DNA of 64,000 nucleotides from Sphaerosporella brunnea (Eukaryota > Ascomycota > Pezizomycetes > Pezizales > Pyronemataceae). The notes under the pieces were generated by a model that did no database searches, was not told where the DNA came from, and saw only the letters and a list, made by a program, of their open reading frames with translations. Shown one piece after another: positions 37,807-49,534 of this stretch (position 1 is the first letter of the stretch; the number at the start of each line of letters is the position of its first letter). The stretch is taken from NCBI GenBank assembly GCA_008704415.1, contig VXIS01000078.1, forward strand, positions 91,849-155,848, given 5' to 3'. A program made the translations under genes and the position numbers.

Positions 37807-40800
37807 TTAAGCGGAGCACATCTCGCACGCCTCCCGGTTCTCAATGCTGCAGGCCAAAACAGCCTCGGCATAGATATCAACCTCACGGACCTCGCTCTCA
37901 GCCCTCTTGTCCTCCTCTTGAGTCTTTCTCCTCTCAAGCTCCAGCTCCTCATCCGGAGGGCCAGTTGGGTCAGTGGCAAGGATAGTCGGGCTCTTTCCGT
38001 CAGGCTTGTCGGCCTCGAAGGTCTTAGTAGCCGTGGGGGAGGCAGGAACTGAAACAGTCTGCACCACTCCGTTGCCATTGATGGAGCCCATGATACGAGG
38101 CATGGCCGCTGTAGGGTTGTTAGAGGCGCTGAGGGGAGAGCTGCGAATGGTACGCTTGGGAAGGTTCCGAGCAACTGCGGTGTCATCGACCTTGAGAGCT
38201 TCCTTGTCGACAGTGAATTGCTGAAGCTTGTTAGCAGTTGATCTACACGTTGATTGGCGGAAAACGAGGTGGCGTAGATGCTCGATCAGGAAATTGGAAA
38301 CACATTTCGTATGGCGGGGTCTTAAGCCGCCTCATAAACACGGACCAATAATTGTCTCATCATGCGAAGCAAAGACTGGGAGAGGGGGGGTTAGGGACAA
38401 GGGAGAGAATTCGAGTGAACTCACAATAGCAGCTGCAGCGGCCTGCGTACGAAGATAGTACATGCCGGTCTTCAAACCCTTCTTCCATCCGTGGAAGTGC
38501 ATGGAAGTCAACTTGCCCATGGTGGGGTTTTGGATGTGGATGTTGAGCGACTGACTCTGGTCGATGAAAGCAGCACGATCGGCAGCCATGTCGATGACCG
38601 TCTTCTGAGAGATTTCCCAGACGGTCTTGTAAAGAGCCTTGATGTCATCGGGGATGTTGGAGATGTTTTGGATGCTACCGTTGTTGGCAATGATCCTGTT
38701 CTTCATGGAGTCACTCCACAGGCCCATGTCCACGAGATCTTTCAAGAGCCACGGGTTCACAATCTGGAACTCTCCCGCAAGAACACGGCGCGAGTAAATG
38801 TTTGAGGTATAAGGCTCGAAGCACTCGTTGAAGCCTAGAATCTGGGAGGTGGAAGCAGTGGGCATGGGGGCAACGAGAAGCGAGTTTCGGAGACCGTGCT
38901 TGGCAACCTTCGCCTTCAACTCGGTCCAGTTCCAGAGCTCGGTAGGGGTCACGTTCCACATGTCGTACTGAAGGATACCCTGGGAAGCAGGAGAGCCTTC
39001 GTATGTCTCGTACGGTCCCTCAACCTCGGCGAGCTCAGTAGAGGCCTCAACAGCAGCGTGATAAATCGTCTCGAAGATCTGGATGTTGAGGTACCTAGCT
39101 TCGGGGGACTCGAAAGGCATGCGAAGCGCGAGGAAGACATCAGCCAGACCCTGCACACCGACACCGATGGGGCGGTGCCTCGTGTTTCCACGTCTGGCCT
39201 CCTCAACAGGATAGTAGTTGACGTCGATAATCTTGTTCAAGTTCTTGACAACAACCTTAGTAACCTCGTGGAGTTTGTGAAAGTCGTACACCTCTCTCTG
39301 GATGTCGATGTAAGTCGGCAGGGCAATGGAAGCCAAGTTGCAGACTGCAACCTCATCCGGTGCCGAGTACTCGATGATCTCAGTGCAAAGGTTGGAAGAC
39401 TTGATGGTTCCCAAGTTCTTCTGGTTCGACTTCCTGTTGCAGGCATCCTTGTAGAGCATGAAAGGGTTACCGGTCTCGACCTGGGCCTCGAGAATAGCGT
39501 GCCAGAGCTTCTGGGCCTTCACAACCTGTCGTGGCAGGCCGGCGGTGTTCTCGTACTTCTCATAAAGGGCCTCAAATTCATCGCCGTAGACTTCGGCCAG
39601 CCCCTGGGCTTCGTTGGGGCAGAACAGGCACCAGTTGCCATTGGCCTGCACACGCTTCATGAAAAGGTCGGGGATCCAGAGAGCAAAGAAAAGATCGCGA
39701 GCGCGGACCTCCTCCTTTCCGTGGTTCTTTCTCAGGTCCAAGAACTCAAAGACATCCGCGTGCCAGGGTTCGAGGTAGATAGCGAAAGCACCAGGTCGCT
39801 TGTTACCTCCCTGGTCAACGTATCGCGCAGTGTTGTTGTACACTCTGAGCATGGGAACAATACCATTGGAGCTACCGTTGGTACCAGCGATGTAGGATCC
39901 AGTAGCACGGATGTTGTGGATGTTCAATCCAATACCACCGGCGGTCTTCGAGATCATAGCACAGGTCTTCAAAGTGTCGTAAATGCCCTCTATGGAGTCA
40001 TCCTTCATAGCCACCAAGAAGCAGGATGACAGCTGAGGCGACGGAGTGCCGGCATTGAAGAGCGTGGGTGAAGCATGGGTAAAATACTTTGAGGACATGA
40101 GGTTGTAGGTCTCAATGACCTTCTCGATGTCGTCGTCGTGGATTCCAACAGCCACTCTCATGATCATGTGTTGGGGCCGCTCAGCCACCTTGCCGTTGAT
40201 CCTGAGCAGGTACGATCTCTCCAAGGTCTTGAATCCGAAGTAGTTGTAGTTGAAGTCCTTGTCATAGATGATAGCGGCGTTGAGCTCCTCACGATGCCGC
40301 ATAACAGTCTCGTAAGTCTTCTCGCTGATCATAGGCGAAGGGCGCCCGTTTTTCTAACCGCACATTAGCACTAGACTCGGAAAATTTAGGATTCCAGGCG
40401 CATACAGGGTTCACATAGTGATAGAGATCGCTGATGACCTGAGAGAACATCTTCTTGGTCTGCTTGTGCAGATTACTGACGGCAATACGCGCAGCGAGGA
40501 TGGCATAGTCTGGGTGCGTCACAGTCATGTACGCAGCGGTTTCGGCGGCCAAGTTGTCCAGCTCAATCGTCGTAACGCCCTGGTACACTCCCGAGATGAC
40601 TTTCTGGGTGATAGAGGCAGCATCGACATGTTCGCTATCGAGACCATAACAAAGACGGGAGACACGGGCAGTGATCTTGTCGAATTGAACGCGCTCCTTA
40701 CGTCCGTCTACGGAAGAGGGTTAGCGAATGCTTAATTTGTCACGTATTCCGCTCTGGGGAAGACGCGTAAAGTAGTTTTTTTTTGGGTACGGGGCAGCAC

Positions 40801-40843
40801 TGCAACCCCGCATTGCGCACATACCTCTCTTAACTACGTACAT
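37807..40843 (-). CDS. RNR1: ribonucleoside-diphosphate reductase large subunit
   Basis: Join 40843-40825, 40707-40406, 40353-38425, 38220-37807; 2664 nt, 887 residues. Class I reductase alpha subunit, which makes dNDPs from NDPs with the small subunit's radical. It begins [20 protein letters not shown], an N-terminal ATP-cone that carries the activity site. Specificity and catalytic blocks include [20 protein letters not shown] (substrate-face Cys), [20 protein letters not shown] (radical Cys and its partners) and [20 protein letters not shown]. The C-terminal tail ends [11 protein letters not shown], the CxxC pair that re-reduces the active site. Compared with yeast, the tail before it has a long Ser/Pro/Glu-rich linker. 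Introns are 117, 52 and 204 nt. The third intron stays open for 30 codons before a stop; splicing at GCTAACAAGCTTCAG restores QFTVDKEAL. Confidence 0.96.
40763..40768. promoter_or_regulatory. ACGCGT box inside RNR1 intron 1
   Basis: A palindromic ACGCGT matching the MluI cell-cycle box, lying in the 117-nt first intron only 60 nt downstream of the first exon. It could be coincidental. Confidence 0.3.
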
Positions 40844-42186
40844 GGCTCCTGAACGTTGCGACCAGATGCAAGAGGATAGAAAAAAAGTTGGTATAGGATA
40901 TCAGGCGAAGAATTGCTGTCTTGTAGTGGGAATAATCGCTGGCACTGGCACTGTCAAATAGAAGGCGTGAAGAAAAAGGTCGTGAAAAATTAAGACAAAA
41001 CAAACAACGATGCGGAAGCAGGAGAAGGGTCGTGACTTGTGGGTAGATGGAAGGAGGTGGGCGAAGGAGGGGGATTGAGGAATGTGCAAGTGAGGAGGAG
41101 TAGCAGGAGAAGGAGAAGGAGGGGAGAGAGGACTGCCGTGTTTATGGGCAAGGACTTTTCAAGCAACGCGTTGATTCGGAGTCTTGGCAAACAACAAGAC
41201 GCAGGGCCTTTTTCCCGTTTCGAGTCCTGGGCTCTTCTCTGGCACCGCGTTTCCGACTTTTGCGCCGCTGCCCGAACGCGCTGGTTGAAGATTGCTAATC
41301 AACCCAGCCCACGTCCCATCATCCATTTCCGAAGGCCCGCAGACACAGACTTGTCACTTGTGAACTCTCCCGCAGGAGCTAGGAAGAGAAGAGTCAGAGT
41401 CCTGCAAGTAGGGACGTTGTCTGATGCATTGCATATCACGTCGTCACGTGGATGCGCGTTGATGGTGAGACACGCTGGGAGAGCTTTGGTTTATAATCAG
41501 GTTTATCGTGGGTCAACTGCGGCCACCCAACTGCCAGAAAGGAAAAGCGTAAGGAAAGAAAACAGGCCTGTAAAAAACAGAAAAGAAAGCCATGGCCACC
41601 TGGGCCGAATCACTCTCCGATTCCTCCTCACTGGATGATAACGAGTCATCTCCCTCTGCCACGGATTGTCCAACTTGTGTATCCCGCAGAAGCTGCAAGA
41701 TATACGAGGTAGCTTGACGGCGTGCATGGTCCTCTCCTGGCAGCAATGACTGTTTGCAATTGTTTGGGTGCCGCAGCTGCATTTCAGGGAAGTTTGTGAT
41801 CTGGCCGCCCAGCGGATAGTACATACACTGCCCTACATTGCGGACAGGTCAAACGGCCAATCACTCTAAATCTGGGGAGGAAGCACCTGCCGTTCTCCCC
41901 ATGGTACACCCCTAGCCTCCAAGTGACTCAGGCCCACCGGATAGTGCAAATATGAATTATCCACTTTGAGTGAAACCTGAGATGCCTCATTGATTCGTGA
42001 TACCAAAGTCAGACTAAAGAAAACCGCAAATAGGACAGATCAAGGAATAGAAGAAAAAGCTCTGTACAGAAAATACACGGAGGACGCCTTTTTGACCCAC
42101 ACACAGAAAACCCTCCACCAACTCAATTACCTGCCGAGAAGAGAACGAAGCGGACGCAGCGGTCGCCGGTGACGTCCAGTGGCTAC
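40844..42186. other. RNR1 promoter region and NOP56 3' region
   Basis: 1.3 kb without a convincing gene. A - strand frame at 41513-41824 (starting MYYPLGGQITNFPEM, later an acidic SSSEEESESDSA) has some coding-like composition. It ends in hydrophobic low-information sequence and I cannot match it to a family; at most it is a small hypothetical gene. Confidence 0.4.
41166..41171. promoter_or_regulatory. MluI cell-cycle box in RNR1 promoter
   Basis: ACGCGT lies 323 nt upstream of the RNR1 ATG. In budding and fission yeast the MBF factor binds this hexamer and drives ribonucleotide reductase genes at G1/S. The assignment here rests only on the hexamer match and the downstream gene. Confidence 0.4.
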
Positions 42187-43980
42187 CTAAGCCTTGGACT
42201 GTTTCTCCTTCTTTTCCTTCTTCTCCTTCTTCTCTTTCTTCTCCTTCTTGGACTTCTTCTTCTTCACGGCATCCTCCTCCTCTTCATCTTCCGCCCGTCT
42301 TCGCTTCTTGGACTCGGGTTCTGGCTCGGCCTCCTTCTTGCTCTTCTGCTCCTTCTTGTCTTTCTTCTCCTTCTTCTCCTTCTTCTCCTTCTTTTCCTTC
42401 TTTTCCTTCTTATCCTTCTTGCTCTTGACCTTGGCCTCCTCATCTTCGGAAGGCTCATCCTCGTCGGCATCGGCGGTAATGTTGATGTCACCCAACACTG
42501 AATCCATTGCTGATTTCTAAACCACCAGTCAGCGTCAAGTGTCTTCATTGATCAATCCCATATTACGCTGGGGGATATTACCATGGCAACCTCGTTCTTG
42601 GTAGGCGCGGTACCGTTAGCATAGAAGTCCAACCGCTCCTCAACCTGGCTCCTCAAAGCCTCTCCGAAGGCTGTGGTGGGGGTGTCAGAGAAAGCGTCGA
42701 TTCTGGACGCAATGGAGCACTTGTTGGCCAAGAATCGGGAGATGCGACCCTTGTTCTTCGCACCGGCGCGTCCAATGAAGGAAGAGTGGTAGATGAGACC
42801 GTACTTGGGGGTATTTCCCTTGGTCTTGAGCGCGCGGAAAAGCGCCTTCTCAGCACCAAGAATCTGCACAGTGGAAGCAGGATACTTAGACAAGTTGGTC
42901 AAGGAACCAGCGTGGGAGATGAGACGAGCGGCGACGACCTCGCCAATCAGCTTAGCCAAGTTAGGCGCAACAATGGACATCTTGTCGGTCAAGTACTCGT
43001 AGATCTGCTTGCGGAAGTCCGCGAGAGAGGTGACCTTGGTGGCGAAGGTGATGATGTTGTCCATATCCGCGTCGGAGATGTCCTGTCCCATGGACATCTT
43101 GGCGGCATCAATGATGGCCTGGGCGAGTTCCTGGTCGTCGTCGACGTGGGCAGCCAACTCGTGGAGGTGGTCGTTTGTGAGGGTCTTCTTGTCCCGGATA
43201 TGCATGACCAGCTTGCAGTACTTATAGTTGTCCGAGACAATCTTGATCAGCTCGGGGAAGTGCCATCCATACCACTCACTAGTCGTCCGTCAATATTTAC
43301 GCTCGCAACCACAAACTGCGAGGCGACCTACCGAACACGCATGGAGAAGGTGTTGATGTCCTTGTCCATCAGATCCAACAACGCAATTGACTGGATGATG
43401 TGGTTGTCGTTCTTCTGGACCGAGAACTTGACCTTGGCACGAGAGTATGCGTGACCCAGACCAAGCTGAGCGCGGTCCATATCACCAGGCTGCAGCTGCT
43501 TCAACAGCTTGTTGCCGTGCAACCGCAATCCACGCAATAGATCCTGCACAACCTCGTTCGTCTCGCAGTCGATGGCGGGGAAAGCGGCCTTGATGGAACC
43601 AGCCAAGTTCTTGTCCGCAATACCGAGGACGACCTTCTTCTTCTTGCTGCCCTTGGGGAGGTTCAATTCCAAAAGGGACAAGAGGTGGGCATTGGCAATA
43701 CCTTCCGAGATGTCATTTGCGTTCTCGAGCGCCTGGGCAGCACCCCTAAATTTTTTGCTGTCAGCAATTGTCGCAAGCGATTGATGTCACACATCCGACG
43801 GAAGCCATACTGGAAAGGCGCAAAAGACACCAACTTGACCATCTTTCCGAACTTTGCGAGGTCATTGGCAGCTTCCTGGACTTCCTTCAGGCGGTTGCCG
43901 ATGGTGTCAGGCTGCTGAACGACCTCGTACAGGCCGTAGCCCACGGGGGCCTCCTGGAGGATATAGTCGACAGCGGACAT
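42187..43980 (-). CDS. NOP56: box C/D snoRNP core protein NOP56
   Basis: Join 43980-43811, 43745-43332, 43278-42582, 42516-42187; 1611 nt, 536 residues. Nucleolar scaffold of box C/D snoRNPs, which direct 2'-O-methylation and processing of rRNA together with NOP58, fibrillarin and SNU13. It has the N-terminal NOP5NT domain ([20 protein letters not shown]), the coiled-coil/NOSIC region ([40 protein letters not shown]) and the Nop domain ([60 protein letters not shown]). [15 protein letters not shown], restored by the first intron, identifies NOP56 rather than NOP58. The last exon codes a Lys/Glu-rich KKE tail of nearly 110 residues, as in yeast Nop56. Introns are 65, 53 and 65 nt, too short to host snoRNAs. 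Confidence 0.96.
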
Positions 43981-44456
43981 TGTTGATGGACGCTGGCGGC
44001 GTGGTACTGGTGGTTAGCGAAGGAGGTTGGTTGGTCGCGAACGCGAAGAGAGAAGAAGAAAATTTCGGTGGTTGACTGAAAAATGGCGCTAGTCCGCGAT
44101 TGGACAAACGCAGCGGCCAGACCAAACCTCTGATAAACAACACCATCATAAGCATTGTAGGAGATGTTTGTCTCTGAAGGCTGAAGCTGAACCGGGATAT
44201 TTGGTGACCAGAGTTACCGAAACCAGCGAGACATTGCCAGATAGTGCCATAGAGAGTCGCGATTTCAATAAATCCCAAATCGACTCTATCTCTGTTGATT
44301 GGTGACTGCACCCCCGAGTTACAATCTCCTAAATCTTTTCGAGCCCGTGAAGGCGGAAGCTCTCAAGTTCCGGTTCGCATTCACATCAGCGAAGGAGCTC
44401 GTCCTCGCTCTTCCAACAGAGAGTCCGAAAAATTCTGAAGCCAAACGCTAAGAAAG
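43981..44456. other. NOP56 promoter region
   Basis: Between the NOP56 start and the first tRNA-Lys gene. No other gene seen. Confidence 0.4.
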
Positions 44457-44529
44457 GCCTCGCTAGCTCAATCGGTAGAGCGTGAGACTCTTAATCTCAA
44501 GGTTGCGGGTTCGACCCCCGCGTGGGGCT
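44457..44529 (+). tRNA. tRNA-Lys (anticodon CTT)
   Basis: 73-nt intronless cloverleaf. Acceptor GCCTCGC pairs with GTGGGGC, D-arm region GCTCAATCGGTAGAGC, anticodon arm TGAGACTCTTAATCTCA with CTT, T-arm GCGGG-TTCGACC-CCCGC. The A and B box promoters are intact and a T run follows 3 nt downstream. It decodes AAG lysine codons. Confidence 0.97.
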
Positions 44530-44865
44530 TTCATCTTTTATTTTTTTTCATGGTTACAGAGGCAGTTTTACTTTTGGTTGGTGGTGAGAGGTAGACTTGA
44601 GTATAGTTATTATTGACTACAGGTTACAGCCATTAATTAAGTATGAGTGATTGTCAATCAGCTCTGCGTGAGATTCAAACCGCAATATATCTCAGGCACA
44701 AAAAGCAAGCAACAATGATGAATGCAATCCGCACCCAGAGAAAGCTCACAAAACTCCAATCAACCGATCCATGCATGCATGCAAAGAAACGCCCCAAAAG
44801 AGAAGAAAAAATATCACAACAAAAAAAAAACGCCGGTGCATATGATATCCCACCCGCTCCACTCA
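44530..44865. other. intergenic
   Basis: Between the tRNA and the REX3 stop codon. A T-rich pol III terminator stretch lies at 44533-44549, directly after the tRNA. No other gene seen. Confidence 0.4.
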
Positions 44866-47217
44866 CTACTGACTCCTCCTCCTCTCTTCCGCCTCCTTGA
44901 TCTTCCACCTGACCAGCTCAGCCGCACACCGTGCATCGACCGCAGAATCGTGACCTTTCAACCCCCCATCGCCACCGTCAACCTGTATCTCTCGGCAGAG
45001 CATGCGCTCGACCATATACTTAAGTTTATTCCTCAGCGGCAAGCCGCGGGTGTGCGGGAACAGGATACACGTGTCGACCACGGCGTCGTGGCACATGCGC
45101 AGATGCAAAAGATCATTTTCGAGGGCATGGCCGATGAGGACCGTTTCCGGGCCAATGTAATGGTATAGCGCCTTTCGAGCCTGCGCAGGGGTTGAAAACA
45201 TTGCCAATTGCTGCGGCTCGGCGAAGATGGTTGGGTTGACGAGCTCCGTATTTTGCGTGTCAGGGTACGGAGCTTGGGCTTTCCATGGCGGCGCGGAGGT
45301 CATCATTTCCGACGATACGCCCGAAAACTGCGTGTTGAAGTCTAACACTATTCCGTATGGCTTCACCAGCCCGTCGATTACGATTTTGCCGCTGGGAAAC
45401 GCGGTGGCCGTGATTCGTGTCAGCTCCATGCCATGCGTAGTGTACGACATTTCGCAGTCCAACGCGAGTGCCCGCTCAGTGGGCTTTAAGTCCACATTCG
45501 GGTTCGGCGGGGTCTTGCTGAAGGGAAACGTCAAGGCCAACCGTTTTGATTCGGAGACTTTGAAGACATGGGTCGTAGCGACGGTACAGCCCGTATCGGA
45601 GCCGACGGTGCGGTTGCAACAGGTCCAGGTTTGCTCAGATACAGTGCCAGGACTAGGGCGAGCGCCATAGCGACGGCCCGGGTGGTAGCTGCAGGCTCCG
45701 CCTGTTGTCAGAAGTCCATCAGTTATTCTGCGCCCCGGGAAGACTTGGAAACGGGTTGTGCAGCGCTCGCAGTACTCGTAGCCACCCGCCGCTTCGACAC
45801 CCGCTTTGGCCTGCTCGATCTCTGCTTGCGTCGGTGGTGTGAGTATGTAGCCGTGTTTTTTGAGCTGCTCAGGGCTGGCGATGAAGTCGCGCAGGCGTAG
45901 TAGCTCTTCGGCTCGAGTAAGCCCGGTGTCGAGGGGTGGCTTAGAATTGTTCAGGTGCGACCTGGTTGTAGACTGGGCCTTGGGCGTGGGAGTTTCCTTT
46001 GCCTTCTTGGCTGCCTTTTCTGCTTCAATCTCTTTTTGGTAGTCTTCAGGTTTGGCTTTTTTGTACCGCATGCAAATTTTGCCCATGGCGTTGCGATATA
46101 TCGAAGGCTTTGTGAGTGCAATTTCCTCCTCTAGATCTAGGCACTTTTTGATGATACGTTGTTGCGATGCGTCGTCTTTGGGATCGCCGGAGAGACGCGT
46201 GAGTTCTGTTTGCAAGAGCTGGAGAAATTGTATTCTCACTCCGTGGGCAGCTGGTGCACGTCCCACCGGGCGAGGATTCAAAGTAAGACGAGTCACAGGT
46301 TTCGCCGCAGACTTGGAAACCGGCCTGGGCGCGGAGCCAGCAGCTTTGATAGCAGCAGGCATAGTTTCAGTGGTGGTTGTTTTTGGGCGCTTCAGAAGAT
46401 CGGCTTTAGTAATTGCAGGAGAGGTCGGTGAGTCTGGGAGAGGTCGTTTGAGCGGTCTGATGGCTGGCGTAGTAGCAGTTGTAACTTTCATTATACTTGA
46501 CGTTCCAGAGTTCGAAGCTTTGTCTGATGTGCTGCCTGTAGCTTTAGGCCTTGAAGGCTGTTGCATGACACATTCTCAGCTTTCTGTGTCACCCATTCGG
46601 GTCCGGGATGTCACTATAAAACGCACCTGAGATCCATAAAAGTTGTCCGGAGATACTTCATCTTTCTTCGATATCTTGGCCTTCTTATTGGCTTGAGCCG
46701 GAGTGGGCCAGTCGTCCAAAAGTGGGAGCAATGATTCTTTTGTCGTGCTATTCGACGCCGCTACCTCTGCCGCTGCATCTCCTTCCAAATCTTCTGTCGA
46801 GCCCACATCAAGCAGAACTTTGCGCTCTAATGATCTCTGCCGCTTATCCCTTAGATCCACATCACGCTGTTTTTCCGCGTTTTCTACTATCGCCTTTAAC
46901 CTAGGATCGACGGTCTTTTGCTTCTTCGGAGTGGCGATCGTCTCTGGGGGCTCGTAGCCGTCGTCATCCTCCTGCGGCTGGGGTTCATAGCTATCGTCTT
47001 CTTTCACTAGGGGAGGTTCATAGTTATCATCTCCCTCTTCAGCTGCCGCTGGCTGTGCAACAGATTTGAGCGGGGGTGGCGCGGGCGGCGGCGGAGGTAG
47101 CCTAATGTCGTGTGAGAAGAGGCATCGCGGGAGTGTGCACGGCTTGCTGTCGAGGAGAGCTGGACACGGGATCGGGCTTGTAGGCGTGGAATAGAAATAG
47201 CGAGGGCGAAACAACAT
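44866..47217 (-). CDS. REX3: RNA exonuclease 3-like DEDDh exonuclease
   Basis: Join 47217-46627, 46557-44866; 2283 nt, 760 residues. 3'-5' exoribonuclease of the REX/DEDDh group, which trims small structured RNAs such as RNase MRP RNA in yeast. The N-terminus (IPCPALLDSKPCTLPRCLFS then H) is a CCCH zinc-finger-like motif typical of REX3. A long low-complexity acidic region with DDNYEPP-type repeats follows, then a basic linker. The catalytic domain lies in the last ~230 residues: ALDCEMSYTTHGMELTRITA gives the first Asp/Glu pair, LIGHALENDLLHLRM the second block, and KGHDSAVDARCAAELVRWK the catalytic His and last Asp. A cysteine-rich segment (YCERCTTRFQVF and, further on, WTCCNR with a later Cys) precedes it. 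The single 69-nt intron joins YGSQ to PSRPKATG in phase. Confidence 0.92.
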
Positions 47218-47577
47218 GACTGGAAGCTGGCGGTATGCTCTAGGAGCGCGTCTGAAAGCTTGTCGTGTTGAGTGATATGTTGTTGAGAGGAAGAGAAGCT
47301 TGCGGCACGCGGTTCGAGTCAGTTTAAACCATCAGGATGTTGGCTACCCCTAACCCTTACCCGCGGGTGATCACCACGTAAATCATGATTGCACAATTGG
47401 CTACCTTAATTGAAACCCCAAAAGAAGAGGTGGTCGCTTAGTATGCATGCAAAATCGTGATCTACAATATAGGCCTATACAATAGAATAGATACCAAAAA
47501 GTCGCTGCCGTCTATAAACCACCACTCTATAAAGCATCCTGAAGATATTCCAGAATACCGTGGATATCAACCATCGG
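47218..47577. other. intergenic
   Basis: REX3 promoter and carrier-gene 3' region between two tandem - strand genes. No gene seen. Confidence 0.4.
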
Positions 47578-48695
47578 TCATGGCAACGTTCTCATCGCAG
47601 CTTCAAAGGCTACCAGCGCCATGGCATTGGCGGGGAATGCCCGTAGAAAGCAGGGTACGAATCCGCTGTATTACACTCGTCAGTTCTGGGTCTATCGGAT
47701 GGAGGTAGAATAGCCAACAAACTCACCGCCAGTATCCTTTCCATCCGGATTCCTTGTACACTGCCTTCGCAGCGTCCTTCCAGCGTGAAAATTTCCGCTC
47801 TCCCGGTTCCAATGGATCGGTCATGATTCTCTGCTTGACCACATCGCTCGGGTAACTCGTGAGCCAGAAAATCTGGGCGCTCAGTCCACCGGCCCAGAAG
47901 TTGACCGCGGCGTCCGAGAGCTTGGTGTGGTCCTTAAGCATTTTCGTGAATATGTCGTAAGATCCCCACCAGCAGAAAAAGAAGGTGCGGAAGAGCATTG
48001 TTGCCGCCAGTCCGTGATAGAGGCCCGCAATGCCATGGTTCCGCAGAAGCTGGCGAGTGCAGTCTATGGGCCCACTGTACTTTGGTTTGCTGGAAGATCC
48101 GGCCCGATGATACTGGACTTGCAGACGCGCTTTTACGTGCTCAACCGGAGCGGCGATGAAGGAGACCGTCCAGCCAGCCATGGTCCCCGCAATTCCATGG
48201 CCGAAGGTCGTGAGCGGCTGGTCATGGTACACGTAGGTCTTGAGGAGGGCACGGTAGTTGGACAACGAGCCCAGCATCCTGTAAGTCCGTAAGTACGGGG
48301 ATCATGGTCAATTGCTCGGGGAGAAGTCCGCACACGGAGTCCATGAACATCCAGCCTACTAGCGGTGGAGAAGCACCTTTGTAGACGCTTCGGACACCCT
48401 CATTGCGCACGGTCTTGAGCAGGCAGTCCAGTGGTCCCTTGAAACGTTCCGGCGGTGAGGTCTGCAGGCGGACTTTGATCGTGTCGAAGCTTAGTGTCCG
48501 TCAGCTTTCAGCACATCGTGGAACCGGGGAAAGCGGTTGCCATACGGATGCCCCACTAGCCATTACTCATCAGCCTTCCATACAAAAGAACATCAACTGG
48601 AGACATCATCACCAACCAGTCAGTTTTGTCACTCCGGAAAAGACACCGGCGACAAACCCCCGGTATGGGGAGTGGTCCCTGGACTGCGACGACAT
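47578..48695 (-). CDS. mitochondrial carrier family (SLC25) protein
   Basis: Join 48695-48617, 48555-48546, 48489-48334, 48278-47727, 47665-47578; 885 nt, 294 residues, standard for the family. Inner-membrane solute carrier with three repeats, each with its signature: HPFDTIKVRLQ, APVEHVKARLQ and YPSDVVKQRI. Glycine-rich even-helix motifs follow, for example GVRSVYKGASPPLVG, GIAGLYHGLAATMLFR and GWKGYWRGFVPCFLRAFPAN. The second exon is only 10 nt and encodes part of the VGHP of the first signature, which is interrupted by two introns. Introns are 61, 56, 55 and 61 nt. The substrate is not evident; the pattern is closest to the amino-acid/acyl-carnitine part of the family. The start ATG is the last in-frame Met before the first repeat; a longer N-terminus is possible. 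Confidence 0.9.
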
Positions 48696-49169
48696 TAGAC
48701 ACGTGCACACGTGGCGGAGAGTGGTATAAGGTTGCCGCTGTTGAGTTTTCGGCGCTGTTGCTTTTTCAGCGCCTGGGACGAGGGCAACTGTGGCGTAGTG
48801 AATATTCAGGAACCGGCGATCATAACAAGAACTGCATGTGTATTCTATTATCAACAACAGCTGTCCTTGGAGTCTATCTACGGGTATTTGAAGCTTGCGG
48901 GGGCTTCTGCAGGGGCTGTTTGATTCCCGCTTCAGAGATCAAGTGAATCCGGAGATGTTATTCGCGGGTACTTGCATCGATATCCGGTTGCTGGGCATGA
49001 TTTGTCCGTTCATGACATCAGGTTTACGTTGCGGAGATCGATAACTCCATGTAAACGTCATTCACTCTCGCCCGTTTTTATACACCTCAAGCTCTCTTCC
49101 GCAGGACTTCGATTTCATCACTAATATTATCGAAACCGTCAATTTATCCGCCGAGCAATCAATACCAAA
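48696..49169. other. divergent promoter region
   Basis: Shared upstream region between the carrier gene (-) and the small hydrophilic protein (+). No gene seen. Confidence 0.4.
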
Positions 49170-49534
49170 ATGACTGACAAGACCTTCCACGTCACCCGTG
49201 AGTCCCTCCGCAAGTTGGAAAGTCAAGAATCACGAAAGTACGGAGGAGCCGTACCCCCCGATTCCGACGCTTCGATCCTAAAGGTACGTAATTCTACTCC
49301 TCATGATAATTTTAAAAAAAAAAAAAAAAAAATCAGCTAACATAACACCAGTCCATAGTCGACAGCAACAAGCCCGACCCCGACAGCGTAAAAGCCAACC
49401 TGCCGTTGCCCGAGGACCCACCAGCAGCGAGCGATATGAAGTCTGCCGATTCTCGGTACCACACGGGTACGGGGAGTGGACGATTCTCGGCTGATCTGGC
49501 GTCGGACCCACAGCGGGAGCCTGCCGCTCAGTAA
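49170..49534 (+). CDS. small hydrophilic protein, SMP/LEA-like
   Basis: Join 49170-49283, 49352-49534; 98 residues. No cysteine, low hydrophobicity, rich in Asp, Ser, Pro and Lys. The order VTRESLRKLESQESRKYGG, then VPPDSDASILKSIVDSNK, then LPLPEDPPAASDMKSAD resembles small fungal proteins with seed-maturation-protein (SMP)-like character, which I recall only loosely. Function is unknown; stress protection would be a guess. The 68-nt intron has a GCTAAC branch and a run of about 19 A. The stop TAA overlaps a good donor (CA then GTAAGG at 49531). If that is used, with the acceptor CCCATAG ending at 49591 and its GCTAATC branch, the frame continues through 49592-49814. That would replace the last residue with about 75 others. 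Confidence 0.65.

Noticed and set aside
38896..40029. 377-codon open frame on the + strand
   Set aside because: It is the antisense shadow of RNR1, produced by the strong codon bias of that gene.
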